Assembly: GCA_018062345.1 (NCBI GenBank)
Contig: JAGOSL010000005.1
Location: 34,192 to 98,191, forward strand
Source: Pseudomonadota bacterium
Lineage (GTDB): Bacteria > Pseudomonadota > Alphaproteobacteria > Paracaedibacterales > CAITNM01
Direction: 5' to 3'
Length of the DNA stretch: 64,000 nt
The notes under the pieces are model-generated. The model worked only from the letters and a program-made list of their open reading frames with translations, ran no database searches and was not told where the DNA came from. Both the position numbers and the translations under genes were made by a program. This document shows positions 27,812 through 36,607 of this stretch, piece by piece (the stretch's first letter is position 1; each line of letters starts with the position of its first letter).

Positions 27812-28561
27812 CTAATGGCCATACTCTACGTTAGTGAGAGTAAGGCCATTGGAGGGTGCCGTTACCCCTGCTCTTGTTCTGTCTTTCGCATCACGAATTT
27901 GAAGAAAATCATCTATACTTATGGCTCCTCTGCCTACAGCTTTTATAGTGCCTACCATGATTCGAACCTGGTGATGTAAGAATGATGGGGCGCTTATATT
28001 AATAAAAATATAGTCCCCTTGTTGCTCAATGCTGAACAGAGAAATAGTTTTAATAGGGCTTTTGCTTTGGCATTTACTGTCTCGAAAAGAAGAAAAATCG
28101 AATGAACCCACAAGTTTTTGTGCTGCTTCGTTCATGAGTTTTGCGTCTAAGGGTTTTTCAATATGCCAAACTTTCGTATTGCAAGCAGCTGGAGCGACTC
28201 TATTGAGAATTCTATATTGATAAGAACGAGAAATAGCATCGTATCTTGCATGGAAATGATGATCGACTTCCTCACAAGCAACAACACTAATTCCTTTTTG
28301 AACTAAAAAGTGGTTAAGTGCCACTTGCAATCGGTAAGGGCTATGAGGATAGCTCAAATCAGCATGTGCAACCTGTCCGGTGGCATGAACTCCCGTATCA
28401 GTTCTGCCTGCGCCATACACTATAACAGAATGTTTCGCAAAAGCAGTTAGTTGCTCTTCTAGTGTTTGCTGTACAGTGGGCTGAGCTAACTGCCGTTGCC
28501 AACCGAAAAATCGGGAGCCATCATATTCGAGGATAAATTTGTATCGTTTCAAAATACTCAA
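27812..28561 (-). CDS. truA: tRNA pseudouridine(38-40) synthase
   Basis: Makes pseudouridine at tRNA positions 38-40 in the anticodon arm. The catalytic aspartate is in GAGRTDTGVHATGQVAH; the N-terminal LEYDGSRFFGWQRQ and HHQVRIMVGTIKAVGRG segments are diagnostic. Length is 249 residues. A tRNA-Lys gene lies 10 nt upstream on the same strand, so the two may be cotranscribed from the tRNA promoter. Confidence 0.96.
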   Translation of the reverse strand: MSILKRYKFILEYDGSRFFGWQRQLAQPTVQQTLEEQLTAFAKHSVIVYGAGRTDTGVHATGQVAHADLSYPHSPYRLQVALNHFLVQKGISVVACEEVDHHFHARYDAISRSYQYRILNRVAPAACNTKVWHIEKPLDAKLMNEAAQKLVGSFDFSSFRDSKCQSKSPIKTISLFSIEQQGDYIFINISAPSFLHHQVRIMVGTIKAVGRGAISIDDFLQIRDAKDRTRAGVTAPSNGLTLTNVEYGH

Positions 28562-28571
28562 AAGTCTTAAG

Positions 28572-28647
28572 TGGTGGGCCCTGAAGGATTCGAACCTTCG
28601 ACCCCCTGATTAAAAGTCAGATGCTCTACCAACTGAGCTAAGGGCCC
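28572..28647 (-). tRNA. tRNA-Lys (anticodon UUU)
   Basis: A 76-nt cloverleaf on the minus strand: acceptor GGGCCCT/AGGGCCC, D-arm GCTC...GAGC, anticodon stem TCTGA/TCAGG (last pair A-G mismatched or shifted) with loop CTTTTAA, variable GGGTC, T-stem GAAGG/CCTTC with TTCGAAT, and encoded CCA. The loop gives anticodon UUU, Lys. Confidence 0.95.
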
Positions 28648-28664
28648 GAGACTTGCTTTATATG

Positions 28665-28693
28665 TTTATAATGAATTAGCGGTTGAAGGTCAA
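28665..28693 (-). promoter_or_regulatory. Promoter of tRNA-Lys
   Basis: On the minus strand TTGACC (28688-28693) and TATAAA (28665-28670) are separated by exactly 17 bases, and the -10 box ends 17 bases before the tRNA 5' end. This is a near-consensus sigma-70-type promoter for tRNA-Lys and possibly truA. Confidence 0.65.
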
Positions 28694-28725
28694 CCTTTTT
28701 TCTGGCATGAAGGAAGTATGGTCTT

Positions 28726-28750
28726 TTAAGGAATTGTTAAACTTCCTTAA
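28726..28750. promoter_or_regulatory. Inverted repeat in the RND pump leader (candidate operator)
   Basis: TTAAGGAA (28726-28733) and TTCCTTAA (28743-28750) form a perfect 8-bp inverted repeat with a 9-base centre, 39 bases before the membrane-fusion gene start. It has the size and symmetry of a TetR- or MarR-type operator. No T-run follows, so termination is less likely. No local regulator gene is present to name the binder. Confidence 0.4.
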
Positions 28751-28789
28751 GTTACAGTTGAATGCATGACATAAGAGAAAAACATACGA

Positions 28790-29935
28790 ATGGTCAATTT
28801 TAAGTTTTTGAAAAAGTTGAATTCAAGCCAAATAGCTTTACTTACTCTGGCTATTATAATTTGTTTTTTGTCGCTTTGGTTTGTTTCCTTGAGAGTTGGT
28901 AAGCCTATTGTGCGCTCAATTTGCATTGCTGCAATGAGCACGGAACGTCCTATTGATCGTGAACAACGAGTGCGAGTGATCGAAGCGCAAACGGTAAATC
29001 TTGGAACAGTTAGCAAACGTATCAATACGGTAGGGCATTTGCATGCAAATGCTATGGTGGTTGTCAAATCAGAAATTTCAGGTCGTATTGCTGAGCTATT
29101 ATTTACAGAGGGTGGAAGTGTCAAAAAGGGTGATTTGATTATTCGTTTTGAGGATGCTGAACATAAGGCTGCTGTTCAGATTGCTGAGGGTGAATTAGAG
29201 CATGCTAAATCTAGCTTTGAGCGTATTTCCAAACTGCATGAACAAAAAGCCGCAAGTAGTAAGCAGCTTGATGAAGAAAATGCAAGGCTAAAAATGGCAG
29301 AAGGTAAGCTTTTGCAAGCAAAAGCCAATTTAGAAAAAGCCAATATAAAGGCACCATTCGATGGAAATATAGGGATTATTAATATAAGTCCTGGGGCTTT
29401 TGTGCAGGCGGCTACTGAGCTTGTCACGATTGTTGACAACAAATCTGTCAAAGTAACTTTTAAGGTTCCAGAAAAAAACATTCATGATGTGGGGGCTGGT
29501 CAAGTTGTTGAGGTCAAAGTGAGTGCGTTTAAAGAGCAGGTATTTACAGGCACAATAGAAGCTGTTGACGCTAAAGTTGAGCAGGAAAGTCATAGTATTC
29601 AGGTAAAGGGAATAATCCCAAATCCTGATAATTTATTACGTGACGGTTTATTCGCAAACGTAAGCTTAATTGTTGGCGAAAAAGGCAATTCAATGACAGT
29701 TGATGAGTCATCAGTAGATCGTATTGGAGAAATTGAGTATGTGTGGGTAGTAGAGCGAGGGCGAGCGGAAAAACGTCGTGTCTTGACTGGCGCGCGTGAA
29801 AATGGACAAGTTGAAATTGTCGCTGGTCTGCAGCCAGGCCAGATTGTTGTGACTTCCGGACAGATAAAGCTTAGTGATGGCGCAAAGGTTAAAATTTCTA
29901 ACATGCCCGATCCATCTGTAAAAGCAGTACTATAG
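28790..29935 (+). CDS. RND efflux periplasmic adaptor (membrane fusion protein)
   Basis: The periplasmic adaptor joining an RND pump to an outer-membrane channel. One N-terminal membrane segment (about 17-36) is followed by the first lipoyl half (VVVKSEISGRIAELLFTEG), a coiled-coil hairpin (about 120-185, Ala/Glu/Lys-rich), the second lipoyl half (IKAPFDGNIGIINISPG), a beta-barrel and the membrane-proximal domain. Length is 381 residues. The pump gene starts 8 nt downstream. No TolC-like outer-membrane gene follows, so the pair probably borrows a TolC encoded elsewhere. Confidence 0.92.
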   Translation: MVNFKFLKKLNSSQIALLTLAIIICFLSLWFVSLRVGKPIVRSICIAAMSTERPIDREQRVRVIEAQTVNLGTVSKRINTVGHLHANAMVVVKSEISGRIAELLFTEGGSVKKGDLIIRFEDAEHKAAVQIAEGELEHAKSSFERISKLHEQKAASSKQLDEENARLKMAEGKLLQAKANLEKANIKAPFDGNIGIINISPGAFVQAATELVTIVDNKSVKVTFKVPEKNIHDVGAGQVVEVKVSAFKEQVFTGTIEAVDAKVEQESHSIQVKGIIPNPDNLLRDGLFANVSLIVGEKGNSMTVDESSVDRIGEIEYVWVVERGRAEKRRVLTGARENGQVEIVAGLQPGQIVVTSGQIKLSDGAKVKISNMPDPSVKAVL

Positions 29936-29943
29936 CGGGGCGT

Positions 29944-32900
29944 ATGCGTATTTCCGAAGTTTGTATTGAGCGGCCAGTTTTTGCATGGGTGATGACGCTT
30001 ATTTTGGTGCTCTTGGGTGCGGTTGGGGCTTACAGGCTTCCTTTGCAAGCTTTACCGACAATTGCTAATACAACGGTGACTATTGAATCTTCTTTGCCGG
30101 GAGCAAGTCCTGAAGTCGTTGAAACAACGCTTACGCGTATTATTGAAGATGCTGTCTCAAGTGTTGAGGGCGTTGATCAGATTGAGTCAATAAGTAATTC
30201 AGAAGAATCAAAAGTTATTGTAACTTTTCGTCCTGAGCGAAGAAGTGAGGATGCTGTTAACGATATTCGTGATCGCCTTGCAAAAAACCAAGATCGAATA
30301 CCTCAAGAAGCAACCCAGCCTATTTTGACTAAGTCTCGAGCGGACGATAAAGCAATTATTACATTGGCATTAACTTCCTCTAGCCTTGACACGGGTGAAC
30401 TGCATGATTTCGCCAAGCGTGAGCTAGAAAAGGACTTGGAAGCAGTTAGTGGGGCGGCGCGTGTTGATATTTTAGGTGCAAGTGAATATGTAATGAGGAT
30501 TTATCTTAATCCCTTGAGCTTAGCTGCTTATGGAATAACTGTTTCTGAGGTTTTGCACCAGGTAAAAAAACAAAACATTGAAAAACCTGCGGGAAAGCTT
30601 GTTTCTAAAGATCGTGAATATTCTATTACAACGGTTGCTTCGTTAGAAAAACCTGAAGAGTTTGAAAATATGGTTGTTGCACCAAGAAAAGATTTCTTGG
30701 TCAGACTACGTGATATTGGGCGTGCTGAAATTGATGCAGATGATAAAAAAACTAAAACTTATTTCAACGGAAAGGCGGGCATTAGCATTGGCATTGTTAA
30801 GCAATCAAATGCTAACCCAATTGAGGTTGCTCGCGGAGTAAAGGCGGTTGTTGACAAAGTAAAAAAGAATTTACCCGAAACAATTACAATTCATGTAGCA
30901 AGTGATACTACTACCTATATTGAGCGATCTATTCATGAAGTGTACCGCACACTTTTTGAGGCAACTGTCTTGGTTATCTTAGTGGTTGTTTTTTTCTTGA
31001 GATCAGTTCGAGCATCAATTATTCCTTTAGTTACTATTCCAGTTTCCTTAATAGGTGCATTATTTTTGATGTATTTGCTTAATTTTACATTGAACTCGCT
31101 AACTTTAATGGCAATGGTTTTAGCTATTGGGTTAGTGGTGGACGATGCGATTGTGGTGCTTGAGAATGTTCATAGAAATCGAGAATTGGGTATGAAGCCT
31201 TTTGAGGCGGCATACAAAAGCATTAAAGAAATTAGTTTTGCAATTGTCGCTATGACCTTAACTCTTGTTGCCGTCTATGCGCCCGTTTCTCTAGCAACAG
31301 GGCGTATTGGAAAATTTCTGGTTGAATTTTCCATTACACTTGCAGGAGCTGTTTTATTGTCTGGATTTGCAGCGCTCACACTTTCACCAATGATGTGTGC
31401 CCGTTTATTGGGCGATGAAGAGCATGAAAAAAAGGAAACCAATACTGCAAAAAAAAATACCTATTGGAATCAATTTAAAGATTATTTTTTAACAGAAACT
31501 TGGATGGTTGATCTTGAAAATCGTTACGAGCAGATTTTAATTATCTTAATGCCAAAGCGACTAATTGTTGCCTTAGGTGCAATTGGTATTGCAATTTTGG
31601 GTTATATAACTTATCAATATCTACCTGCAGAAACGACTCCTTATGAGGATCAAGGCCTTATAAAAATTGAGGGACAAGCACCACAAAGCGCGACTATTGC
31701 ATACACTGAGCGTTATGTTCAACTGCTCGATGCTGCTATTGATAAAATCCCAGAAGTTGAAAGACGAGTGATCACGATCACTAACCCTTCTTTTGAAGGG
31801 AGCATTGTTCTCAAAAATAGCGCTGAACGCCAAAGAAATACAGAGGAAATTGCTACAGCCTTAAGAGAAGCTATAGAGCCGATTACAGGAATTCAGGTAA
31901 AAATAGACTCTGGCTCAAGTGGTGGGGGTGGTAGTGAAAGTGGGCGCGTAGTAGATTTTGTTGTGCGTGCGAACAAACCATTTCAAGAATTACAAGCGAT
32001 GTCTGGTAATCTGCAAATGGAGCTTCATGCCGCTGGGTATTTTTCAGGTATGTTTAGCGACTACCGAGGTGATGTTGCTGATTACACAGTGACTGTTTTG
32101 CGAGATAAAATTTCTTCACTGAATATAGAGCCTGATGCAATTGCAGAAACAATTTCCGCGCTGATTAAGGGGAAAAAAGCTGAAAAGTTTAAGAAAAACA
32201 ATAAAACTTACGATGTTATGGTGCAGGTAGAGAATTCAGCACGTCAAAGCCCTGAAGATATTACCAATTTATTTGTGAAAGCAGGGGACAAAGAAAATAC
32301 CCTAGTTCCTTTGTCAGAGCTTGTGGTTGTAAATTCAAGAGCTGGTCCAGTTGAGATACGCCATACTAATCGTGCACGCTCGGCAATGATTTCGGGGCTA
32401 CTAAAGCCAGAGTATAGTATGAAGGATGGTATTAGAATTGTTGAAAGTATTGCCAAAGATTTAACAACAACAGATTATCGTATTGATTTTATGAATGAAG
32501 CAAAGCGGTTTTTGACCGAAGGACCAATGATGATGTTGGTTTTTGGAATGGCAATTGCTTTTATTTACTTGATCATGGCTGCACAATTTGAAAGTTGGCG
32601 TGATCCTTTTATCATTATGCTGAGTGTGCCATTGTCACTTACAGGTGCCGTAATGACGCTTGCTTTTATGCAAGGAGGTAGCTTGAATTTATATTCCAAT
32701 ATTGGACTCATTACTCTTATTGGGTTGATTACTAAACACGGAATTTTGATGGTAACTTATGCTAATCAGATGCGTGATGAAGAAGGTGTTGGTATTGAAA
32801 AAGCAATTATCCATTCGTGTAAAATTCGTTTGCGCCCAATTTTAATGACAACTTTTGCCATGGTATTAGGTGCATTACCTCTAGCGCTTGCTGCAGGTGC

Positions 32901-33045
32901 AGGCTCTGAAAGCCGTAGGCAACTGGGATGGGTTATTGTTGGGGGTATGACAATTGGTACGGTGTTTACACTTTTTGTTGTTCCAGCATTCTATAGCTAT
33001 TTTACAAAAAAGAATCGAGAAATGTTAAAAACCAGTGTTGCCTAA
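29944..33045 (+). CDS. RND-family multidrug efflux permease (AcrB/MexB type, HAE1)
   Basis: A 1033-residue inner-membrane proton-driven exporter with 12 helices and two large periplasmic loops (about 35-335 and 560-865). The proton-relay Asp pair in TM4 is intact in AIGLVVDDAIVVLENV. The C-terminal half carries FGMAIAFIYLIMAAQFES and the GLITLIGLITKHGILMV region. The N-terminal RISEVCIERPVFAWVMTLIL is typical of HAE1. It follows its adaptor closely and overlaps the next gene by 11 bases. Substrate range is not readable from sequence. Confidence 0.95.
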   Translation: MRISEVCIERPVFAWVMTLILVLLGAVGAYRLPLQALPTIANTTVTIESSLPGASPEVVETTLTRIIEDAVSSVEGVDQIESISNSEESKVIVTFRPERRSEDAVNDIRDRLAKNQDRIPQEATQPILTKSRADDKAIITLALTSSSLDTGELHDFAKRELEKDLEAVSGAARVDILGASEYVMRIYLNPLSLAAYGITVSEVLHQVKKQNIEKPAGKLVSKDREYSITTVASLEKPEEFENMVVAPRKDFLVRLRDIGRAEIDADDKKTKTYFNGKAGISIGIVKQSNANPIEVARGVKAVVDKVKKNLPETITIHVASDTTTYIERSIHEVYRTLFEATVLVILVVVFFLRSVRASIIPLVTIPVSLIGALFLMYLLNFTLNSLTLMAMVLAIGLVVDDAIVVLENVHRNRELGMKPFEAAYKSIKEISFAIVAMTLTLVAVYAPVSLATGRIGKFLVEFSITLAGAVLLSGFAALTLSPMMCARLLGDEEHEKKETNTAKKNTYWNQFKDYFLTETWMVDLENRYEQILIILMPKRLIVALGAIGIAILGYITYQYLPAETTPYEDQGLIKIEGQAPQSATIAYTERYVQLLDAAIDKIPEVERRVITITNPSFEGSIVLKNSAERQRNTEEIATALREAIEPITGIQVKIDSGSSGGGGSESGRVVDFVVRANKPFQELQAMSGNLQMELHAAGYFSGMFSDYRGDVADYTVTVLRDKISSLNIEPDAIAETISALIKGKKAEKFKKNNKTYDVMVQVENSARQSPEDITNLFVKAGDKENTLVPLSELVVVNSRAGPVEIRHTNRARSAMISGLLKPEYSMKDGIRIVESIAKDLTTTDYRIDFMNEAKRFLTEGPMMMLVFGMAIAFIYLIMAAQFESWRDPFIIMLSVPLSLTGAVMTLAFMQGGSLNLYSNIGLITLIGLITKHGILMVTYANQMRDEEGVGIEKAIIHSCKIRLRPILMTTFAMVLGALPLALAAGAGSESRRQLGWVIVGGMTIGTVFTLFVVPAFYSYFTKKNREMLKTSVA

Positions 33046-33766
33046 CATTTTTGACAATAAATTTTTAAAAAAGAAAATCAAACAGGATCATCAGGTTGTT
33101 ATTGAACTTCAAGGTCTATTCAATCAAATTTTACAAAGCCGATTAAGTTTATTTTCAAGAAGTTTTTCATCGAAAGTGATACATGGACTAACGAATTGTC
33201 GAGCTGCTGGTAATTTTATAGAAATCGACCCAGAAGCTCTACCTTTCAAACGACACTCCTTTGATCTTGCTTTTAGTTCAGGGCCTCTGATGTACACAAA
33301 TGATATTCCTGGTGTCTTAAAGCAATGGTATCTAGCTTTGCGACCTGGAGGGGTTTTTATGGCTGCTTTTTTGGGTGAAGACAGTCTTAAAGAATTAAAG
33401 AACTGTTTTTTAATTGTAGAAGAAATGCATCAGCTTCCCCATTATTTGCGATTTTTCCCAACAGTTACTACCAAAGATGCAGGTATGCTTATGCAGCGAG
33501 CAGGATTTTATTTGCCAACATCAGATCAAACACGACATATTTTTACGGTAAGCTCCCTGCAAGAGCTCTTTACTTCTCTAAAGGTTATGGGTGGTAATAT
33601 GCTGCAGAATAAATCGAAGGTAATGATTACCAGAGAATTTCTAAAAGCAGTTGAAGTTGAGTACTTCAAGCGTTATTCTCACAAGGGTCAACTAATTGTG
33701 ACAGCTAACATTGTTTGCATGACAGGTTGGGCAGTTGAACGCTATGCAGAAGAACGAATACAGTAA
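33035..33766 (+). CDS. NDUFAF5/BioC-like methyltransferase-fold protein lacking a clear SAM loop
   Basis: A 243-residue protein related to NDUFAF5 (a complex I assembly hydroxylase with a methyltransferase fold) and to BioC. The conserved core appears as EALPFKRHSFDLAFSSGPL, ALRPGGVFMAAFLGE and DAGMLMQRAGFYLPTSD. The region where motif I (ExGxGxG) should lie, about residues 35-60, reads SSKVIHGLTNCRAAGNF and shows no glycine-rich loop, so SAM binding may be altered or lost. The start overlaps the end of the pump gene. Complex I genes in the window make an assembly role plausible, but this is inference. Confidence 0.68.
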   Translation: MLPNIFDNKFLKKKIKQDHQVVIELQGLFNQILQSRLSLFSRSFSSKVIHGLTNCRAAGNFIEIDPEALPFKRHSFDLAFSSGPLMYTNDIPGVLKQWYLALRPGGVFMAAFLGEDSLKELKNCFLIVEEMHQLPHYLRFFPTVTTKDAGMLMQRAGFYLPTSDQTRHIFTVSSLQELFTSLKVMGGNMLQNKSKVMITREFLKAVEVEYFKRYSHKGQLIVTANIVCMTGWAVERYAEERIQ

Positions 33767-33793
33767 CCACCAATAAAGGGTAATAGGATATTT

Positions 33794-35050
33794 ATGATAA
33801 AAACAACAACACTTGCAAGCGGTCTTAGAGTTGCTAGTGATACCATTAATCATGTTGAGACTGTAGCTCTTGGTGTGTGGTTAAATATCGGTACCCGCCA
33901 TGAAAAAAAATCAGAAAATGGTATTGCTCATATGCTTGAGCACATGGCATTTAAAGGCACAACGAACCGCACGGCATTGGATATATCGCAGGCAATTGAA
34001 GATGTAGGCGGTTATATGAATGCTTATACATCTCGCGAAATGACAGCGTACTACGTTAGAGTTCTGCGCAAAGATGTCGAATTGGCAGTGGATATTTTGT
34101 CTGACATTTTACAAAATTCTATATTTGATGCTATTGAGTTTGCGCGAGAGCAAGGTGTTGTTTTGCAAGAAATTGGCAGATCAAATGATACCCCAGACGA
34201 TGTTGTTTTTGATTATTTTCAAGAAACATGTTTTGGTGACCATCCGATGGGCTGGGCAACTTTAGGCACAGAAGAGATTATTAAATCTCTTACGCCTGAA
34301 GCAGTAAAAGCATATATGAATCGTCACTACGGGGTCAAAAATATGGTGTTTTCTGCGGCTGGGCGTATTGAGCATGATCAATTGTGTGGTCTTGTTGACA
34401 AGTACTTCATAAAACTCAATGACAAAGGCGATCAAACGCCACTGCCAGCTAATTACGTTGGGGGAGATTTTAGGAAAAAGAAAGATTTAGAGCAAGTGCA
34501 TGTAGTTCTAGGATTGCCGACTGTTAATATGTTTGATCCTGCTTATTATGATTATATGATTTTATCCTCAGTTTTAGGTGGTGGGATGGCATCGCGGTTG
34601 TTTCATGAGATTCGTGAAAAACGAGGCCTTGTTTACACAATTTCAGCGGATCAGTATAGCTATACTGATGTTGGTATGATGACAATTTATGCAGGTACCA
34701 GCCCTAAAGAGGTTGGGCAATTGTTACCTGTAATATGTGAAGAACTTAAGAAAGCTATGGGCACAATTACAGATGAAGAAGTGCAGCGTTCGAAAAATCA
34801 AATGCAGGCAGGACTTTTGATGGGGCTCGAAAGCACTTCTCACCGTTGCGAACGTTTAGCAAAACAAATGCACTTATTTAATCGACCAATTCCAATGGAA
34901 GAAATACTTAAGAAGTTGGATCACGTAAGTGTGCAAAGTGTGCAAGCTGCTTGTAAAAACTTATTATCTTGCAAGCCAACACTCACAACACTTGGATTGG
35001 TTGATCAAGTTATGAGCTATGATGAGCTAATCAAAAATTTGGCTGCATAA
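33794..35050 (+). CDS. M16 zinc peptidase, mitochondrial-processing-peptidase-like
   Basis: An inverzincin of 418 residues, close in type to the mitochondrial processing peptidase beta subunit. The inverted zinc motif HMLEHMAFKGT (HxxEH) is intact, with the downstream glutamate in QGVVLQEIGRS. The second half has the GGGMASRLFHEIREKRGL segment typical of the family's glycine-rich loop. It is a single full-length copy with no tandem inactive partner, as in Rickettsia-type putative processing peptidases. Substrate unknown. It is convergent with the type VI cluster across only 16 bases. Confidence 0.93.
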   Translation: MIKTTTLASGLRVASDTINHVETVALGVWLNIGTRHEKKSENGIAHMLEHMAFKGTTNRTALDISQAIEDVGGYMNAYTSREMTAYYVRVLRKDVELAVDILSDILQNSIFDAIEFAREQGVVLQEIGRSNDTPDDVVFDYFQETCFGDHPMGWATLGTEEIIKSLTPEAVKAYMNRHYGVKNMVFSAAGRIEHDQLCGLVDKYFIKLNDKGDQTPLPANYVGGDFRKKKDLEQVHVVLGLPTVNMFDPAYYDYMILSSVLGGGMASRLFHEIREKRGLVYTISADQYSYTDVGMMTIYAGTSPKEVGQLLPVICEELKKAMGTITDEEVQRSKNQMQAGLLMGLESTSHRCERLAKQMHLFNRPIPMEEILKKLDHVSVQSVQAACKNLLSCKPTLTTLGLVDQVMSYDELIKNLAA

Positions 35051-35066
35051 TAAAAGCAGAGAAATA

Positions 35067-35408
35067 TTATGGTGCTTTTGTGTAGGCTTTGATAGCTTTA
35101 AAATGGTGTCTTCCTTGGTTCATCTGACCTTTTAATTCAATGAGCTCTTTCTCTGCTTGAATGAATTTATGCTGAACGAAATTTTTAAGCTCTTTTAACG
35201 AAGAAGTTACCGTATTTTGCTCGGTCACGGGCAACATTCTGCACTGCTCTATAAGTTTTTGTAAGTCGGTTTCTATTGCATTAAAGTGATCATCAGTTAA
35301 GGCAAGAATTTCATTTTTGCTGTCCATAAGCTTAATGCTTTCATTTGGCCAACTATCTATTTTTTGCTGTAGTACTTTAATTTGTTGTTGAATATTATCG
35401 ATAGCCAT
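35067..35408 (-). CDS. Small helical protein at the end of the type VI cluster, unknown
   Basis: I do not recognise this 113-residue protein. It is predicted to be nearly all alpha-helical with heptad-like spacing (DNIQQQIKVLQQKIDSW; AEKELIELKGQM), is Gln/Lys/Glu-rich, and ends in HHFKAIKAYTKAP. No signal peptide or membrane segment is seen. It starts 13 nt after the tssE stop on the same strand, so it is probably cotranscribed with tssBC-hcp-tssE. A chaperone or adaptor role (FlgN/FliT-like size and shape) is only a guess. Confidence 0.6.
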   Translation of the reverse strand: MAIDNIQQQIKVLQQKIDSWPNESIKLMDSKNEILALTDDHFNAIETDLQKLIEQCRMLPVTEQNTVTSSLKELKNFVQHKFIQAEKELIELKGQMNQGRHHFKAIKAYTKAP

Positions 35409-35421
35409 ATTTTTCCTTTAG

Positions 35422-35946
35422 TTAGTTGATATTATTAATTTCTACACCGAAAGCTACGGGTTGCTGAAAATCCTGCATAACAACTTGGCCGCGAATGCTT
35501 ACATATAATCGTTGGCTTTGACCATCAAAAAGGTCAAGAGAAACTTTAACTTTTTGAAGGCGTGGTTCGAAATAATTGATAGCATTCTCGAAAAGCTCAC
35601 TAATTCGTACCCATTGAGTTTTGTTAGCTGGGTCCATAGATGTAAAATCAGGTACACCATACATCCAAGGCAAGCCTAGCCCATAGTCTTGATTGCGATA
35701 AAAACTATAAATTTTTGCTGTGGCACTAAGACGTGTATTTAGTAGGCGTGAGACTTCATTAACTATAGATTCTAGGACTTGCGCGCGGTTGAGTAGAATT
35801 TTTTTGGGATGTTCTGTGGGGGTGTTTGGTGAATCATCAATCAGTCGATCAAAAAAAGGAAGCTTGTGTCCCTTTTTGGGTTTTGGTTCGGGCTTATTTA
35901 GAAAAGCGCTAAGGCTTTTCTCTTGTAACTTACCAGAAGTGCTCAT
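35422..35946 (-). CDS. tssE: Type VI secretion baseplate protein TssE (gp25-like)
   Basis: TssE is the gp25/lysozyme-like wedge protein of the T6SS baseplate that starts sheath assembly. The gp25 core starts at about residue 50 (LNRAQVLESIVNEVSRLLNTR) and includes YGLGLPWMYGVPDFTS and INYFEPRLQKVKVSL. In the TssE literature an EPR-type motif is important, and EPRL is present here. The first 45 residues are a Lys/Pro-rich extension. Length is 174 residues. It lies between hcp and the small helical gene, all leftward. Confidence 0.85.
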   Translation of the reverse strand: MSTSGKLQEKSLSAFLNKPEPKPKKGHKLPFFDRLIDDSPNTPTEHPKKILLNRAQVLESIVNEVSRLLNTRLSATAKIYSFYRNQDYGLGLPWMYGVPDFTSMDPANKTQWVRISELFENAINYFEPRLQKVKVSLDLFDGQSQRLYVSIRGQVVMQDFQQPVAFGVEINNIN

Positions 35947-36026
35947 TTATTAAACGAATGAAACTTATACAGATATTATGTGGCTTTATTTACAATAAAA
36001 TCAATTCCCTAAAATTTGCATTTAGT

Positions 36027-36596
36027 TTATTTGCTTGTGTTTTTTACAAAGTCAATAAGGAAAACTTTTTGTCCAGCAGCTTGACCGTTGGTGTATGCAA
36101 ATCGAGTGATTTCCATTTGTTTTGCCTTGAATCGGATGGTAACAGAAGGCGTTACGGCTGTCTGAATGAAAAAGAAAGTACTTACAATTTGAGCCTTTTC
36201 AAATACGAATTGTTCAATAGAAACACTATGAGAATTTATATTTCCTGTTTTCATGATTGTTATGTCTACTGTTTGTCCTTTAGCAATGGTTTCAATGGCT
36301 GTAATGTCCACATCGCTACATGGTAGTGTAAATTCAATTTCATCCATGCCAAGCATTGCGGAAGAATTTGTTGCAGTGTTAGATACATCACCACTTTCAT
36401 GACGCCAGACGTTCATTTTTATACCATTAATAACAGCCCACTGTTCGTAACCGGTAACGCTACTAGTGGTTATGGGATTTCCTGATAGTGCAATCTTTGC
36501 AAATAGGTCTGCAGAAGAGGACTGAGCAGCATCTCTACCTTCAGCATTGCTAATAATTGTAGCATTTTTGTCAATACTCATAATTGATACGGCCAT
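36027..36596 (-). CDS. hcp: Hcp-like type VI tube protein
   Basis: Likely the T6SS inner-tube protein. The 189-residue sequence is beta-rich and fits the Hcp pattern: an N-terminal strand and loop, IALSGNPITTSSVTGYEQW, then VEIT-like strands and the final TIRFKAKQMEITRF stretch. It is longer than classical Hcp (about 160-172) and the match is weak by eye, so context is important: it starts 11 bases after the tssBC stop and is followed by tssE. No effector fusion is obvious. Confidence 0.75.
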   Translation of the reverse strand: MAVSIMSIDKNATIISNAEGRDAAQSSSADLFAKIALSGNPITTSSVTGYEQWAVINGIKMNVWRHESGDVSNTATNSSAMLGMDEIEFTLPCSDVDITAIETIAKGQTVDITIMKTGNINSHSVSIEQFVFEKAQIVSTFFFIQTAVTPSVTIRFKAKQMEITRFAYTNGQAAGQKVFLIDFVKNTSK

Positions 36597-36607
36597 GATT
36601 TATCTCC

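Noticed and set aside
35051..35090. AAAAGCA/TGCTTTT pairing between the M16 peptidase and the T6SS cluster
   Set aside because: The stem is only 7 bp with a 14-base loop, and half of it lies in coding sequence.
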